Of a stretch of 64,000 nucleotides of DNA, positions 45,372 through 54,885 are shown piece after piece (the stretch's first letter is position 1; every line of letters begins with the position of its first letter). Both the position numbers and the translations under genes were made by a program. The stretch is from Kitasatospora cinereorecta (lineage in GTDB: Bacteria > Actinomycetota > Actinomycetes > Streptomycetales > Streptomycetaceae), in the NCBI RefSeq assembly GCF_024172095.1, contig NZ_JAMZDX010000002.1, positions 620,001 to 684,000 on the forward strand. Reading direction: 5' to 3'. The notes under the pieces are model-generated. The model did not search any database, had not been told where the DNA came from, and was given only the letters and a program-made list of their open reading frames with translations.

Positions 45372-47399
45372 TCAGGAGGCGCGTTCGTACTGGCCGGCCA
45401 GGTTGGCGGGCATCGGGGAGTGGCGGACGTAGCTGCGGGTGAACTCGCCGGTGCCGTGGGAGAGGGAGCGCAGCTCGACGGGGTAGCGGGTGAGTTCGAG
45501 CTCGGGGACCTCGGCCCGGACCAGGCTCATGCCGGGCCCGCCGTTCTCGGTGCCGAGGACGTGGCCGCGGCGCGAGGAGAGGTCGTTGAGGACGGCGCCC
45601 TGGTACTCGTCGGGCAGCAGGATCCGCACCTCGTCGACCGGTTCCAGGAGTTGGACCTTGACCTGGGAGGCGGCCTCCCGCAGGGCGAGCGCGCCGGCGG
45701 TCTGGAAGGCGGCGTCGGAGGAGTCCACCGAGTGCGCCTTGCCGTCGGTAAGGGTGACCCGGACGTCGACCATCGGGTGGCCGTGGATGCCGTGCAGGAG
45801 CTGGGCGCGGACGCCCTTCTCCACCGAGGGGATGAAGTTGCGCGGCACCGAGCCGCCGACCACCTTGTCGACGAACTCGAAGCCGCCGCCGGGCAGCGGC
45901 TCCACGGTGAGGTCGCAGATCGCGTACTGCCCGTGGCCGCCGGACTGCTTGACGTGCCGTCCGTGCCCGCTGGCGGCGGAGCCGAAGGTCTCGCGCAGGG
46001 CGACCTCGTACGGGACGGAGTCGACGTGCACGCCGTAGCGGGTGCGCAGCCGGTCGAGGAGGACGCCGAGGTGGGCCTCGCCGGTGCACCAGAGGACGAG
46101 TTGGTGGGTGTCGGGGTTCTGCTCGACGCGCAGGGTCGGGTCCTGGGCGGCGAGCCTGGCCAGGGCCTGGGAGAGCTTGTCCTCGTCGGCCTTGGAGTGG
46201 GCCTCGACGGCGCAGGGCAGCAGGGCCTCGGGCAGCGGCCAGGGCGGGATCAGCGCGCCGTCGGTGGTGAGGGTGTCCCCGGTGCGGGCGCCGGTCAGCT
46301 TGGCGACCGAGACCAGGTCGCCGGGCAGGGCCAGCGGCATCGGGCGCTGCTGGCGGCCGAAGGGGGAGCTGAGCGCGGTGATCCGCTCGTCGGGGCGGTC
46401 GGCGAGGTGGACGGTGGTGTCGGGGCGCAGGGTGCCGGAGAAGATCCGCAGCAGGCTGAGCCGGCCGACGTACGGGTCCTCGCCGGTGTGCACGACCTGG
46501 GCGGCCAGGGTGGCGTCGGGGTCGCAGGCGGGCAGGTCGTCGGTGCGGTCGAGCGGGGAGGGGAAGGCGGCGGCGATCAGGTCGAGGAGTTCCTCGCAGC
46601 CGCCCGCCTCGGGGGCCGGGGAGACCGCCAGGACCGGGTGCAGGGTGCCCTGGACGACCTCGCGGTGGACGGCCTCGGTGAGGGCGCCGGTGTCCAGCTC
46701 CTCGCCGTTGAGGTAGCGCTCGAGCAGGGTGTCGTCCTCGCCGGCGATGGCCTCGGCGAGGCGGGCGCGGGCGTCGGCGAGGTCGCCGGGGTCCTCGGGG
46801 GAGCCGTAGTGGCGGCCGGTGAGCAGGTCGATCGAGCCGTGCAGGTGGCCCTCGCGCAGGTCCCAGTGGTGCAGCGGCAGGACGGTGTCGGGATGGCCGT
46901 CGCCGAAGGCGTCCTGGAGGGTGAGCAGTACCTCGTCCAGCTGGACGCGGGCGGTGTTGAGGTGGGTGAGCACGACGGCCCGGGGGATGCCGGCGGCGGC
47001 GCACTCGCGCCACAGGGCGAGCACCGGGCGGCTGACCTCGTCGGGGGCCGAGTGCACGAAGAGGACGGCCTCGGCGGCCCGCAGTCCGGCGTGGAGTTCG
47101 CCGCCGAAGTCGGCGTAGCCGGGGGCGTCCAGCAGGTTGATCTTGACGTCCTGCCAGGCCAGGGGGAGGAGCGAGAGCTGGACGGAGCGCTGCTGCTGGT
47201 GCTCGATCTCCTCGTGGTCGGAGACCGTGGTGCCCTCGGGGACGCTGCCGGCCCGGGTGAGGGCGCCGGCGGTCAGGGCGAGGGCCTCGGCGAGGGTGGT
47301 CTTCCCGGCTCCGCTGGCACCGACCAGGACCACGTTGCGGAGCCGGTCAGGTCGTTCGACGGTCGGTGCGGGGGTGTGGGTTGCTGCCCGGTCCGGCAT
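45372..47399 (-). CDS. EF-G2-like translational GTPase (copy 3, identical)
   Basis: Identical to 25531-27558, including the THLN variant at the G4 position. Probably the same locus as copy 1. Confidence 0.85.
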   Translation of the reverse strand: MPDRAATHTPAPTVERPDRLRNVVLVGASGAGKTTLAEALALTAGALTRAGSVPEGTTVSDHEEIEHQQQRSVQLSLLPLAWQDVKINLLDAPGYADFGGELHAGLRAAEAVLFVHSAPDEVSRPVLALWRECAAAGIPRAVVLTHLNTARVQLDEVLLTLQDAFGDGHPDTVLPLHHWDLREGHLHGSIDLLTGRHYGSPEDPGDLADARARLAEAIAGEDDTLLERYLNGEELDTGALTEAVHREVVQGTLHPVLAVSPAPEAGGCEELLDLIAAAFPSPLDRTDDLPACDPDATLAAQVVHTGEDPYVGRLSLLRIFSGTLRPDTTVHLADRPDERITALSSPFGRQQRPMPLALPGDLVSVAKLTGARTGDTLTTDGALIPPWPLPEALLPCAVEAHSKADEDKLSQALARLAAQDPTLRVEQNPDTHQLVLWCTGEAHLGVLLDRLRTRYGVHVDSVPYEVALRETFGSAASGHGRHVKQSGGHGQYAICDLTVEPLPGGGFEFVDKVVGGSVPRNFIPSVEKGVRAQLLHGIHGHPMVDVRVTLTDGKAHSVDSSDAAFQTAGALALREAASQVKVQLLEPVDEVRILLPDEYQGAVLNDLSSRRGHVLGTENGGPGMSLVRAEVPELELTRYPVELRSLSHGTGEFTRSYVRHSPMPANLAGQYERAS

Positions 47400-47613
47400 G
47401 GCTGGCCTCCTGCCGTTGACTGCCGTGGACGCGCGGTGGGAGCCGTGAGCGCCGCGCGACGTCGGGGACCGGTGCGGCTCGGGGGCGTGGGGCGGCAGAG
47501 CTCACGATCAGCGTGGATACCATTGTCCAGCCGGGCGGGCCGATCCGCTCGGCCGCCCGCCGGCCGCCCGGGCCCGGGTGGAGACCGGTGAGATCGGAGC
47601 GGACCGGAAGGCC

Positions 47614-48279
47614 ATGCTCAACAAGTACGCGCGTGCCTTCTTCACACGTGTCCTGACGCCGTTCGCCGCGCTGCTGCTGCGCTGGGGCGTGAGCCCCGAC
47701 GCGGTGACGCTGATCGGCACGGCCGGATCGGTGGCCGGTGCGCTGGTGTTCTTCCCCCGGGGTGAGTTCTTCTGGGGCACCATCACCATCACCCTGTTCA
47801 TCTTCTCCGACCTGGTCGATGGCAACATGGCCCGCCAGGCCGGGCGGTCCAGCAAGTGGGGCGCGTTCCTGGACTCCACCCTGGACCGGGTCGCGGACGC
47901 GGCCATCTTCGGCGGCCTCGCGATGTGGTACGCCGGTAAGGGAGACAACGACCTGCTCTGCGCGGTCGCGCTGTTCTGCCTGGCCAGCGGCCAGGTGGTG
48001 TCGTACACCAAGGCCCGGGGCGAGAGCCTGGGCTTCCCGGTGGACGTGTCGGGCCTGGTGGAGCGGGCCGAGCGGCTGGTGATCAGCCTGGTCGCGGCCG
48101 GTGTGGCGGGCCTGCACGAGTTCGGCCTGCCCTATGTGGAGTGGCTGCTGCCGTTCGCCCTCTGGGTGGTCGCGGCGGGCAGCCTGGTGACGGTGGCGCA
48201 GCGGATGCTCACCGTCCGCAGGGAGGCCTTCGAGCTCGAGGGCGCGGGGGCCGGAGTCGAGGGGGCGGAGAAGTCGTGA
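47614..48279 (+). CDS. pgsA: Phosphatidylinositol-phosphate synthase (copy 3, identical)
   Basis: Identical to 27773-28438, with the full aspartate motif, and coupled by GTGA to the next gene. Probably the same locus as copy 1. Confidence 0.87.
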   Translation: MLNKYARAFFTRVLTPFAALLLRWGVSPDAVTLIGTAGSVAGALVFFPRGEFFWGTITITLFIFSDLVDGNMARQAGRSSKWGAFLDSTLDRVADAAIFGGLAMWYAGKGDNDLLCAVALFCLASGQVVSYTKARGESLGFPVDVSGLVERAERLVISLVAAGVAGLHEFGLPYVEWLLPFALWVVAAGSLVTVAQRMLTVRREAFELEGAGAGVEGAEKS

Positions 48280-49181
48280 AGGAACGGTTGGTCGACGGCG
48301 CGTACGCGGCGGGCTGGGCGGGGCTGCGGCACCTGCCGGAGCCGGTGGCCCGCGGACTGTTCAACCTGATCGCGGACATCGCCTGGCGCCGCGAGGGCAA
48401 GGGCGTGCGCCAGCTGGAGGCCAACCTGGCCCGGGTCCACCCGGACGCGGACGCCGCGCGGCTGCGCGAGCTGTCCCGGGCCGGCATGCGCTCCTACCTG
48501 CGGTACTGGATGGAGTCCTTCCGGCTGCCCACCTGGAGCCTGGACCGGATCGCCGCCGCCATGCCGGTCAAGGGCCTGGAGCCGCTGCACGAGGCGATGG
48601 CGGCCGGCCGCGGCGCGATCCTGGCCCTGCCGCACATGGGCAACTGGGACCTGGCCGGCGCCTGGATCGCCTCGGCCGGCGGCTACCCGTTCACCACCGT
48701 CGCCGAGCGGCTCAAGCCCGAGTCGCTGTTCGACCGCTTCGTGGCGTACCGCGAGGGCCTGGGCATGGAGGTGCTGGCCCTGACCGGCTCGGACATCTCG
48801 GTGGTCGGCACCCTGGCCCGCCGGCTGCGCGAGGGCAAGCTGGTCTGCCTGGTCGGCGACCGCGACCTGTCCGAGCAGGGCGTGCCGGTCGACTTCTTCG
48901 GCGAGCAGACCCGGATGCCGGCCGGCCCGGCCGCGCTGGCCGTCCGTACCGGTGCCGCGCTGTTCCCGGTGACGCTCTGGTACGACGGCCCGGTGATGCA
49001 CGCCGAGGTGCACCCGGAGGTCGCGCCGCCCACCGGGGACGACAAGAGCGAGCAGGCCGCCGCCATGACCCAGGCGATGGCCGACGTCTGGGCGGAGGGC
49101 ATCCGCGAGCACTCGGTCGACTGGCACATGCTGCAGAAGCTGTGGCTGTCCGACCTGACGCCGAGGGGGCCGCAGCAGTGA
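48276..49181 (+). CDS. PIM acyltransferase (copy 3, identical)
   Basis: Identical to 28435-29340 (His120/Asp125 pair), overlapping both neighbours by four bases. Probably the same locus as copy 1. Confidence 0.85.
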   Translation: MKERLVDGAYAAGWAGLRHLPEPVARGLFNLIADIAWRREGKGVRQLEANLARVHPDADAARLRELSRAGMRSYLRYWMESFRLPTWSLDRIAAAMPVKGLEPLHEAMAAGRGAILALPHMGNWDLAGAWIASAGGYPFTTVAERLKPESLFDRFVAYREGLGMEVLALTGSDISVVGTLARRLREGKLVCLVGDRDLSEQGVPVDFFGEQTRMPAGPAALAVRTGAALFPVTLWYDGPVMHAEVHPEVAPPTGDDKSEQAAAMTQAMADVWAEGIREHSVDWHMLQKLWLSDLTPRGPQQ

Positions 49182-50356
49182 AGATCGGCATCGTCTGCCC
49201 GTACGACTGGGACGTCCCCGGCGGCGTGCAGTTCCACATCCGGGATCTCGCCGAGCACCTGATCAAGCTCGGCCACGAGGTCTCCGTGCTCGCCCCGGCC
49301 GAGGACGACGACGCGCTGCCGCCGTACGTGGTGTCGGCCGGCCGCGCGGTGGCCGTCCCGTACAACGGCTCGGTGGCGCGGCTGAGCTTCGGCATCCTGT
49401 CCGCCGCCCGGGTGCGGCGCTGGCTGCACGAGGGCCGGTTCGACATCCTGCACGTCCACGAGCCGGCGTCGCCGAGCCTGTCGATGCTGGCCGCCTGGTC
49501 CGCCACCGGGCCGATGGTGGGCACCTTCCACACCTCCAACCCGCGCTCCCGCGCGATGATCGCCGCCTCGCCGATCCTCCAGCCCAGCCTGGAGAAGATG
49601 AGCGCCCGGATCGCGGTCAGCGAGTACGCCCGCCGGACCCTGGTCGAGCACCTCGGCGGCGACGCGGTGGTCATCCCCAACGGCGTCGACGTCCGCTTCT
49701 TCGCCGACGCCGAGCCCGAACCGCGCTGGCAGGGCGGCGCCCTGGACGGTGGCGCCGGGACGATCGGCTTCATCGGCCGGATCAACGAGCCCCGCAAGGG
49801 ACTGCCGACCCTGCTCGCCGCGCTGCCGCGGATCCTGGCCGAGCGGCCGGGCGTGCGGCTGCTGGTTGCCGGCAAGGGCGACGAGGAGGAGGCGGTGGCC
49901 GGCCTCGCGCCGGAGGTCCGGGCCCAGGTGGAGTTCCTCGGCATGGTCTCCGACCGGGAGAAGGCCAGCCTGCTGCGCAGCGTCGACCTGTACGTGGCGC
50001 CCAACACCGGTGGCGAGAGCTTCGGCATCATCCTGGTCGAGGCCATGTCGGCGGGTGCGCCGGTGCTGGCCAGCGACCTGGACGCGTTCCGGCAGGTGCT
50101 GGACGGGGGATCGGCCGGCGAGCTGTTCCCGGTCGAGGACGCGGACGCGCTGGCCGACGCGGCGGTGAAGCTGCTGGGCAATCCGCAGCGGCTGCAGGAG
50201 CTGCGGGAGGCGGCCTCGCGGCACGTCCGTCGCTTCGACTGGGAGACGGTCGGGGCCGAGGTGCTCTCCGTCTACGAGACGGTCACCGACGGCCGCCCGC
50301 CGGTCGCCGACGTCGAGCCCACCGGCTGGCGCGGACGGCTCGGCCTCGGCGGCTGA
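49178..50356 (+). CDS. pimA: PimA mannosyltransferase (copy 3, identical)
   Basis: Identical to 29337-30515. Unlike copy 1, it is followed by the complete GH16 gene. Probably the same locus as copy 1. Confidence 0.88.
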   Translation: MKIGIVCPYDWDVPGGVQFHIRDLAEHLIKLGHEVSVLAPAEDDDALPPYVVSAGRAVAVPYNGSVARLSFGILSAARVRRWLHEGRFDILHVHEPASPSLSMLAAWSATGPMVGTFHTSNPRSRAMIAASPILQPSLEKMSARIAVSEYARRTLVEHLGGDAVVIPNGVDVRFFADAEPEPRWQGGALDGGAGTIGFIGRINEPRKGLPTLLAALPRILAERPGVRLLVAGKGDEEEAVAGLAPEVRAQVEFLGMVSDREKASLLRSVDLYVAPNTGGESFGIILVEAMSAGAPVLASDLDAFRQVLDGGSAGELFPVEDADALADAAVKLLGNPQRLQELREAASRHVRRFDWETVGAEVLSVYETVTDGRPPVADVEPTGWRGRLGLGG

Positions 50357-50383
50357 GGGTCCGTCGTCCGGCGGACCCTCGCG

Positions 50384-51163
50384 TCACCGCTGCGGCCGCT
50401 CGATCATGATCAGGTCGCACTCCATGGTGACCGGGTCGCCGCTGGCGGGCGGCCGGTGGAAGCTGCCGTCGCTGATCGACAGGTTGAGGATCGGGTACGC
50501 GGCGAAGTCCGGTCCCACCCCGGTGTGGTCGGAGTACGCGGCGGTCAGCCGGTCCAGGTCGGGGCCGGCGTACCAGGTGGTGTTGTCGGCGCCGAACCGG
50601 GCGCCGATGTAGATCCAGCGGTCGGCGCCGACCGCCTCGTCGGTGTAGATGCTGCCGCCGGACCGGACGTGGTTGACGAACTCCAGATTGCCGGGGAAGT
50701 CGGCGTGCCACTCGAAGACGTCCACCTCGTTGTGGCCGTCCCGCCAGGTCCACAGGCCCGGCCAGGCGCCGGTGCCGGCGGCGGGCAGCCGGATGTGGGC
50801 CAGCAGCAGGTCGCCGGTGCGGACCTGGGCGCCGTTGCCGCCGCTCCGGCACGAGTCGCCGGTGGTGAGCAGGCCGGTGTCCCAGCGGCCGTCGGAGCGC
50901 GGGGTGGCGGTGATGACCAGGTGCCCGTCGGCGGTGTCGAGGGCGGAGCGGGCCAGCCGGTCCTTCTTCCAGGAGCCGGGATTGGTCGTGCAGTCGGCGT
51001 ACGCGGAGCTCTGCCAGCCCCAGGTCCCGTCCGGCCCGGTGCTCAGCGAGTCGAACCGGTCGCTGAAGACCACCCGGTCACCGGGGACGGCGGGCGGTTC
51101 GGCAGCGGCGGCCGGGTGCCCCGCCAGCACCAGGCCGAGGGCCAGGAGTCGAGTGATGAACAC
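50384..51163 (-). CDS. Secreted GH16-like glycoside hydrolase (complete copy)
   Basis: 259 residues from GTG 51163. An N-terminal signal peptide (VFITRLLALGLVLAGHPAAA, with initiating Met) ends around residue 21. A concanavalin-like fold with WPGLWTW precedes ExDxxE at 146-151 (Glu146, Asp148, Glu151), the GH16 catalytic set. It should hydrolyse a beta-1,3 or mixed beta-glucan or a related polysaccharide outside the cell; the substrate is unknown. Four cysteines in the N-terminal half could form disulfides. No strong ribosome-binding site is seen. It converges on pimA and is divergent from the tautomerase gene. Confidence 0.8.
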   Translation of the reverse strand: MFITRLLALGLVLAGHPAAAAEPPAVPGDRVVFSDRFDSLSTGPDGTWGWQSSAYADCTTNPGSWKKDRLARSALDTADGHLVITATPRSDGRWDTGLLTTGDSCRSGGNGAQVRTGDLLLAHIRLPAAGTGAWPGLWTWRDGHNEVDVFEWHADFPGNLEFVNHVRSGGSIYTDEAVGADRWIYIGARFGADNTTWYAGPDLDRLTAAYSDHTGVGPDFAAYPILNLSISDGSFHRPPASGDPVTMECDLIMIERPQR

Positions 51164-51258
51164 GCGTTCGATCGTCGCCCGGCCCGCCGCCCCGGGCCAT
51201 CGCGGCGGGCCGATCGGGCGACGCCCGGGGCCCGGGGCCGGGGCCGCAGCCGGACCCG

Positions 51259-51264
51259 TAGGGT
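51259..51264 (+). promoter_or_regulatory. Possible -10 box of the tautomerase gene (leaderless)
   Basis: TAGGGT ends six bases before ATG 51271, which would place the transcript start at the start codon. A GTGAGG between them could also act as a ribosome-binding site, so this is uncertain. Confidence 0.3.
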
Positions 51265-51270
51265 GAGGCC

Positions 51271-51642
51271 ATGCCTCAGATCTCCGTGGACTACTCCGAG
51301 CGCCTCGCCGACTCCTTCGACCGCCGCGGCTTCGGCCTCGCGCTCAACCGGCTCGCCGTGAAGCTGATCGACGCCACACCGGAGGCCTGCAAGGTGCGCT
51401 TCCGGCGGGTCGAGGAGCCGGTGGTGGTCGGCGCGGACTCCGACACGTACGCCCTCGTGTTCGTCGAGTTCCAGATCTTCCCGGGCCGTACGCCGGCGGC
51501 GAAGGCGGCACTGAGCGACGCCGTGCTGGCGGCGCTGCCCGAGTACCTGGCGTCCGAGGACGGCCACCTGCCGGTGCAGGCGGCGGTCAACATCGTGGAC
51601 ATCGACCGCGACTGCTACCGCGGCGCCACGCTGGCCGTCTGA
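51271..51642 (+). CDS. 5-carboxymethyl-2-hydroxymuconate isomerase-like tautomerase
   Basis: 123 residues. Starts MPQISVDYSERL; after Met removal Pro would be N-terminal, the catalytic base of the tautomerase superfamily. Length and pattern fit the CHMI family, which acts in homoprotocatechuate breakdown. No other gene of that pathway lies nearby, so the true substrate may differ. It is followed after 23 bases by a membrane-protein gene on the same strand. Confidence 0.75.
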   Translation: MPQISVDYSERLADSFDRRGFGLALNRLAVKLIDATPEACKVRFRRVEEPVVVGADSDTYALVFVEFQIFPGRTPAAKAALSDAVLAALPEYLASEDGHLPVQAAVNIVDIDRDCYRGATLAV

Positions 51643-51651
51643 GCGACCCGG

Positions 51652-51657
51652 TACCGT
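51652..51657 (+). promoter_or_regulatory. Possible -10 box of the 181-residue protein gene (leaderless)
   Basis: TACCGT ends eight bases before GTG 51666, so the mRNA could start at the start codon. No ribosome-binding site is present in the gap, which supports a leaderless start. Confidence 0.35.
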
Positions 51658-51665
51658 AACGCCCC

Positions 51666-52211
51666 GTGACTACCTGGATCTGGGCCATCGCGGCCGTCGT
51701 GCTGTTCGCCGTCTACCTGAGCTGGACGGCCGGACGCCTCGACCGCCTGCACGCCCGGATCGATGCCGCCCGGGCCTCACTGGACGCCCAGTTGGTCCGC
51801 CGCGCCGCGGTGGCGATGGAGCTGGCCACCTCCAACCTGCTCGACCCGGCGGCCTCGATCCTGCTGTACGAGGCCGCGCACGCTGCCCGGCAGACCGAGG
51901 ACGAGCACCGCGAGGTGACCGAGAGCGAGCTGAGCCTCGCCCTGCGGGCGGTGTTCGCCGAGCCGGAGCAGGTCAGCGCGCTGCTGGAGGTGCCCGGCGG
52001 CGCGGAGGCTGTGAAGGATCTCACGGCCGCGGTGCGCCGGGTGCCGATGGCGCGGCGGTTCCACAACGACGCGGTACGCGCGGCGCGCGCCGTCCGCGAG
52101 CACCGGCTGGTCCGCTACTTCCGGCTGGCGGGGCGCGCGCCCTTCCCGATGGCCTTCGAAATGGACGACGAGCCCCCGGTCGCTTTCACTCCGGAAGGCG
52201 CTCCGGCGTAG
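51666..52211 (+). CDS. Membrane-anchored helical protein, unknown function
   Basis: 181 residues. One N-terminal membrane segment (IWAIAAVVLFAVYLSW, residues ~4-20) is followed by long helices (RLHARIDAARASLDAQLVRR, then an Ala/Glu-rich stretch). The layout resembles LemA-type proteins, but I see no firm signature. GTG 51666 lacks a ribosome-binding site. It precedes pdxS, as in other streptomycetes. No function is assigned. Confidence 0.7.
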   Translation: MTTWIWAIAAVVLFAVYLSWTAGRLDRLHARIDAARASLDAQLVRRAAVAMELATSNLLDPAASILLYEAAHAARQTEDEHREVTESELSLALRAVFAEPEQVSALLEVPGGAEAVKDLTAAVRRVPMARRFHNDAVRAARAVREHRLVRYFRLAGRAPFPMAFEMDDEPPVAFTPEGAPA

Positions 52212-52334
52212 TCTCCTGATTGCCTGTTTGTCGATTGCCAGGCACCTGTCTGGACCGGATGGAGCATCGGTAAGCACCGTTTCGGGCCTACGATAGGGCG
52301 ATAGCACTGGTTCATTCTTCGAGTGAGGTCTTAC

Positions 52335-53246
52335 GTGTCCACCACCCCCACCACCGCAGACCAGCCGCAGATCGGTACCGCCCGGGTCAAGCGCGGCATG
52401 GCCGAGCAGCTCAAGGGCGGTGTGATCATGGACGTGGTCAACGCCGAGCAGGCGAAGATCGCCGAGGACGCCGGTGCGGTCGCGGTCATGGCGCTGGAGC
52501 GCGTCCCCGCCGACATCCGCAAGGACGGCGGCGTGGCCCGGATGTCCGACCCGAACATGATCGAGGAGATCATCTCCGCGGTCTCCATCCCGGTGATGGC
52601 CAAGTCGCGCATCGGCCACTTCGTCGAGGCCCAGGTCCTCCAGTCGCTCGGTGTCGACTACATCGACGAGTCCGAGGTCCTCACCCCGGCCGACGAGATC
52701 AACCACTCGGACAAGTGGGCCTTCACCACCCCCTTCGTCTGCGGTGCCACCAACCTGGGCGAGGCCCTGCGCCGCATCGCCGAGGGCGCGGCCATGATCC
52801 GCTCCAAGGGCGAGGCCGGCACCGGCAACGTGGTCGAGGCCGTCCGCCACCTGCGCCAGATCAAGAACGAGATCGCCAAGCTGCGCGGCTTCGACAACAA
52901 CGAGCTGTACGCCGCCGCCAAGGAGCTGCGCGCCCCGTACGAGCTGGTCCGCGAGGTCGCCGAGCTCGGCAAGCTGCCGGTCGTGCTGTTCTCCGCCGGT
53001 GGCGTCGCCACCCCGGCCGACGCCGCCCTGATGCGCCAGCTCGGCGCCGAGGGCGTCTTCGTCGGCTCCGGCATCTTCAAGTCGGGCGACCCGGCCAAGC
53101 GCGCCGCCGCCATCGTGAAGGCCACCACCTTCTACGACGACCCGAAGATCATCGCCGACGCCTCCCGCAACCTGGGCGAGGCCATGGTCGGCATCAACTG
53201 CGACACCCTGCCGGAGTCCGAGCGCTACGCCAACCGCGGCTGGTAA
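52335..53246 (+). CDS. pdxS: Pyridoxal 5'-phosphate synthase, PdxS subunit
   Basis: 303 residues, nearly all conserved: [29 protein letters not shown] (active-site lysine), [16 protein letters not shown] and the [12 protein letters not shown] phosphate loop. It forms PLP from ribose 5-phosphate, glyceraldehyde 3-phosphate and ammonia. GTG 52335 follows GAGG by seven bases; GTG 52323 is a longer alternative. A TACGAT hexamer (52289-52294) may be its -10. PdxT follows 91 bases downstream. Confidence 0.97.
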   Translation: MSTTPTTADQPQIGTARVKRGMAEQLKGGVIMDVVNAEQAKIAEDAGAVAVMALERVPADIRKDGGVARMSDPNMIEEIISAVSIPVMAKSRIGHFVEAQVLQSLGVDYIDESEVLTPADEINHSDKWAFTTPFVCGATNLGEALRRIAEGAAMIRSKGEAGTGNVVEAVRHLRQIKNEIAKLRGFDNNELYAAAKELRAPYELVREVAELGKLPVVLFSAGGVATPADAALMRQLGAEGVFVGSGIFKSGDPAKRAAAIVKATTFYDDPKIIADASRNLGEAMVGINCDTLPESERYANRGW

Positions 53247-53337
53247 CCACTCCGCTCCGACGGCCCGCCGCAGCGCTCCGGGCGCGCGGCGGGCCGCGCC
53301 ACGTACTACGCATTCGACCGAACGAGGTAAGCAGACC

Positions 53338-53946
53338 GTGAGCAGCACCCCAGTCATCGGCGTCCTGGCCCTGCAGGGTGACGTGCGCGAGCACCTGGTC
53401 GCGCTCGCCGCCGCCGACGCGATCGCCCGCCCGGTGCGCCGCCCCGAGGAGCTCGCCGAGGTCGACGCCCTGGTGATGCCCGGTGGCGAGTCCACCACCA
53501 TCTCCAAGCTGGCCGTGCTCTTCGGCCTGATGGACCCGCTGCGCGAGCGGGTCGCCGCCGGGATGCCGGTCTACGGCACCTGCGCCGGCATGATCATGCT
53601 CGCGGACAAGATCCTGGACGGCCGGGACGACCAGGAGACCGTCGGCGGCATCGACATGACCGTCCGCCGCAACGCCTTCGGCCGGCAGAACGAGTCGTTC
53701 GAGACCGCGATCCCGTTCCGGGGCCTGGCCGGCGAGCCGGTCAACGGCGTGTTCATCCGCGCCCCCTGGGTCGAGGCGGTCGGCGCCGGCGTCGAGGTGC
53801 TGGCCGAGGTCCCGGCCGCCGACGGTCCGGAGAGCCGGATCGTGGCCGTCCGCCAGGGAAACCTGCTGGCCACGTCCTTCCACCCCGAGCTCACCGGCGA
53901 TCACCGCGTGCACGAGTACTTCGTGCGCATGGTCACCGGTTCCTGA
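53338..53946 (+). CDS. pdxT: Pyridoxal 5'-phosphate synthase, PdxT glutaminase
   Basis: 202 residues, class I glutamine amidotransferase. The catalytic triad is visible: Cys82 in GTCAGM, His182 and Glu184 in [15 protein letters not shown] and FIRAPW are family motifs. It hydrolyses glutamine and channels ammonia to PdxS. GTG 53338 has GAGG about ten bases upstream. Confidence 0.96.
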   Translation: MSSTPVIGVLALQGDVREHLVALAAADAIARPVRRPEELAEVDALVMPGGESTTISKLAVLFGLMDPLRERVAAGMPVYGTCAGMIMLADKILDGRDDQETVGGIDMTVRRNAFGRQNESFETAIPFRGLAGEPVNGVFIRAPWVEAVGAGVEVLAEVPAADGPESRIVAVRQGNLLATSFHPELTGDHRVHEYFVRMVTGS

Positions 53947-54004
53947 GCGCCACCGGTAAGATCTCTTCTGTTCAATTCCCTTTGGCGACGTAAAGGAGCT
54001 GGCG

Positions 54005-54760
54005 ATGTCCGGCCACTCTAAGTGGGCTACCACCAAGCACAAGAAGGCCGTGATCGACGCCAAGCGCGGCAAGCTCTTCGCCAAGATGATCAAGAACATC
54101 GAGGTGGCGGCTCGCACTGGTGGCGGCGACCCGGCCGGCAACCCGACGCTCTACGACGCCATCCAGAAGGCCAAGAAGAGCTCGGTCCCGATCGACAACA
54201 TCAACCGCGCCGTCAAGCGCGGTTCGGGTGCCGAGGCCGGTGGCGCGGACTACTCGACCATCATGTACGAGGGCTACGGCCCGAACGGCGTCGCGGTGCT
54301 CATCGAGTGCCTCACCGACAACCGCAACCGCGCCGCCTCCGACGTCCGCGTCGCCATGACCCGCAACGGCGGCTCGATGGCCGACCCCGGCTCGGTGTCG
54401 TACATGTTCACCCGCAAGGGCGTCGTGATCGTCCCCAAGGCCGACGGCGTGGACGAGGACAAGCTCTTCGAGGTCGTGCTCGACCAGGACCCCGAGGAGA
54501 TCAACGACCTCGGCGAGGCGTTCGAGATCATCTCCGAGGCGTCCAACATGGTCGCCGTCCGCACCGCCCTGGTCGACGCCGGCATCGACTACGACTCGGC
54601 CGAGGCCAACTTCGTCCCGAGCATGCAGGTCCAGCTGGACGCCGACGGCGCCCGCAAGATCTTCAAGCTGATCGACGCCCTCGAGGACAGCGACGACGTC
54701 CAGAACGTCTTCGCCAACTTCGACGTCTCCGACGAGGTCATGGCCGAGGTCGACGCCTGA
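54005..54760 (+). CDS. yebC: YebC/PmpR family protein
   Basis: 251 residues, full length. Starts [23 protein letters not shown] and contains [10 protein letters not shown], both typical of the family. YebC-type proteins are DNA-binding regulators in some bacteria, and recent work links members to translation of difficult sequences; the role here is not determined. ATG 54005 has AAAGGAG seven bases upstream. It precedes ruvC, the classical arrangement. Confidence 0.95.
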   Translation: MSGHSKWATTKHKKAVIDAKRGKLFAKMIKNIEVAARTGGGDPAGNPTLYDAIQKAKKSSVPIDNINRAVKRGSGAEAGGADYSTIMYEGYGPNGVAVLIECLTDNRNRAASDVRVAMTRNGGSMADPGSVSYMFTRKGVVIVPKADGVDEDKLFEVVLDQDPEEINDLGEAFEIISEASNMVAVRTALVDAGIDYDSAEANFVPSMQVQLDADGARKIFKLIDALEDSDDVQNVFANFDVSDEVMAEVDA

Positions 54761-54775
54761 TCCCAGCTCTGCCCG

Positions 54776-54811
54776 CTCCGCCCGGTGGCCCTCGACGGCC
54801 ACCGGGCGGAG
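54776..54811 (+). terminator. yebC terminator
   Basis: Perfect 15-bp stem (54776-54790 with 54797-54811) and 6-base loop, 16 bases after yebC. It separates yebC from the ruv genes. Confidence 0.75.
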
Positions 54812-54885
54812 GTGTGTTCGGAGCGCGGATTTGTCAGTGGCGGCCGGTACCCTGCGGGGGTCGTGGAAAGGCGGGGTTCGTCGTG

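Larger units (their letters stand above)
40730..50626 (+). repeat. Triplicated segment, copy 3 (direct)
   Basis: The first ~490 bases (to ~41223) carry many indels. From 41231 onward it matches 21390-30785 without any difference I could find, and it then continues past 50626 into unique sequence. Confidence 0.96.

Noticed and set aside
20887..50626. A new mobile element or programmed inversion system
   Set aside because: No transposase, recombinase, terminal repeats or target duplication; the ends are internal to thrS and the GH16 gene, and the middle copy carries sequencing-type indels.
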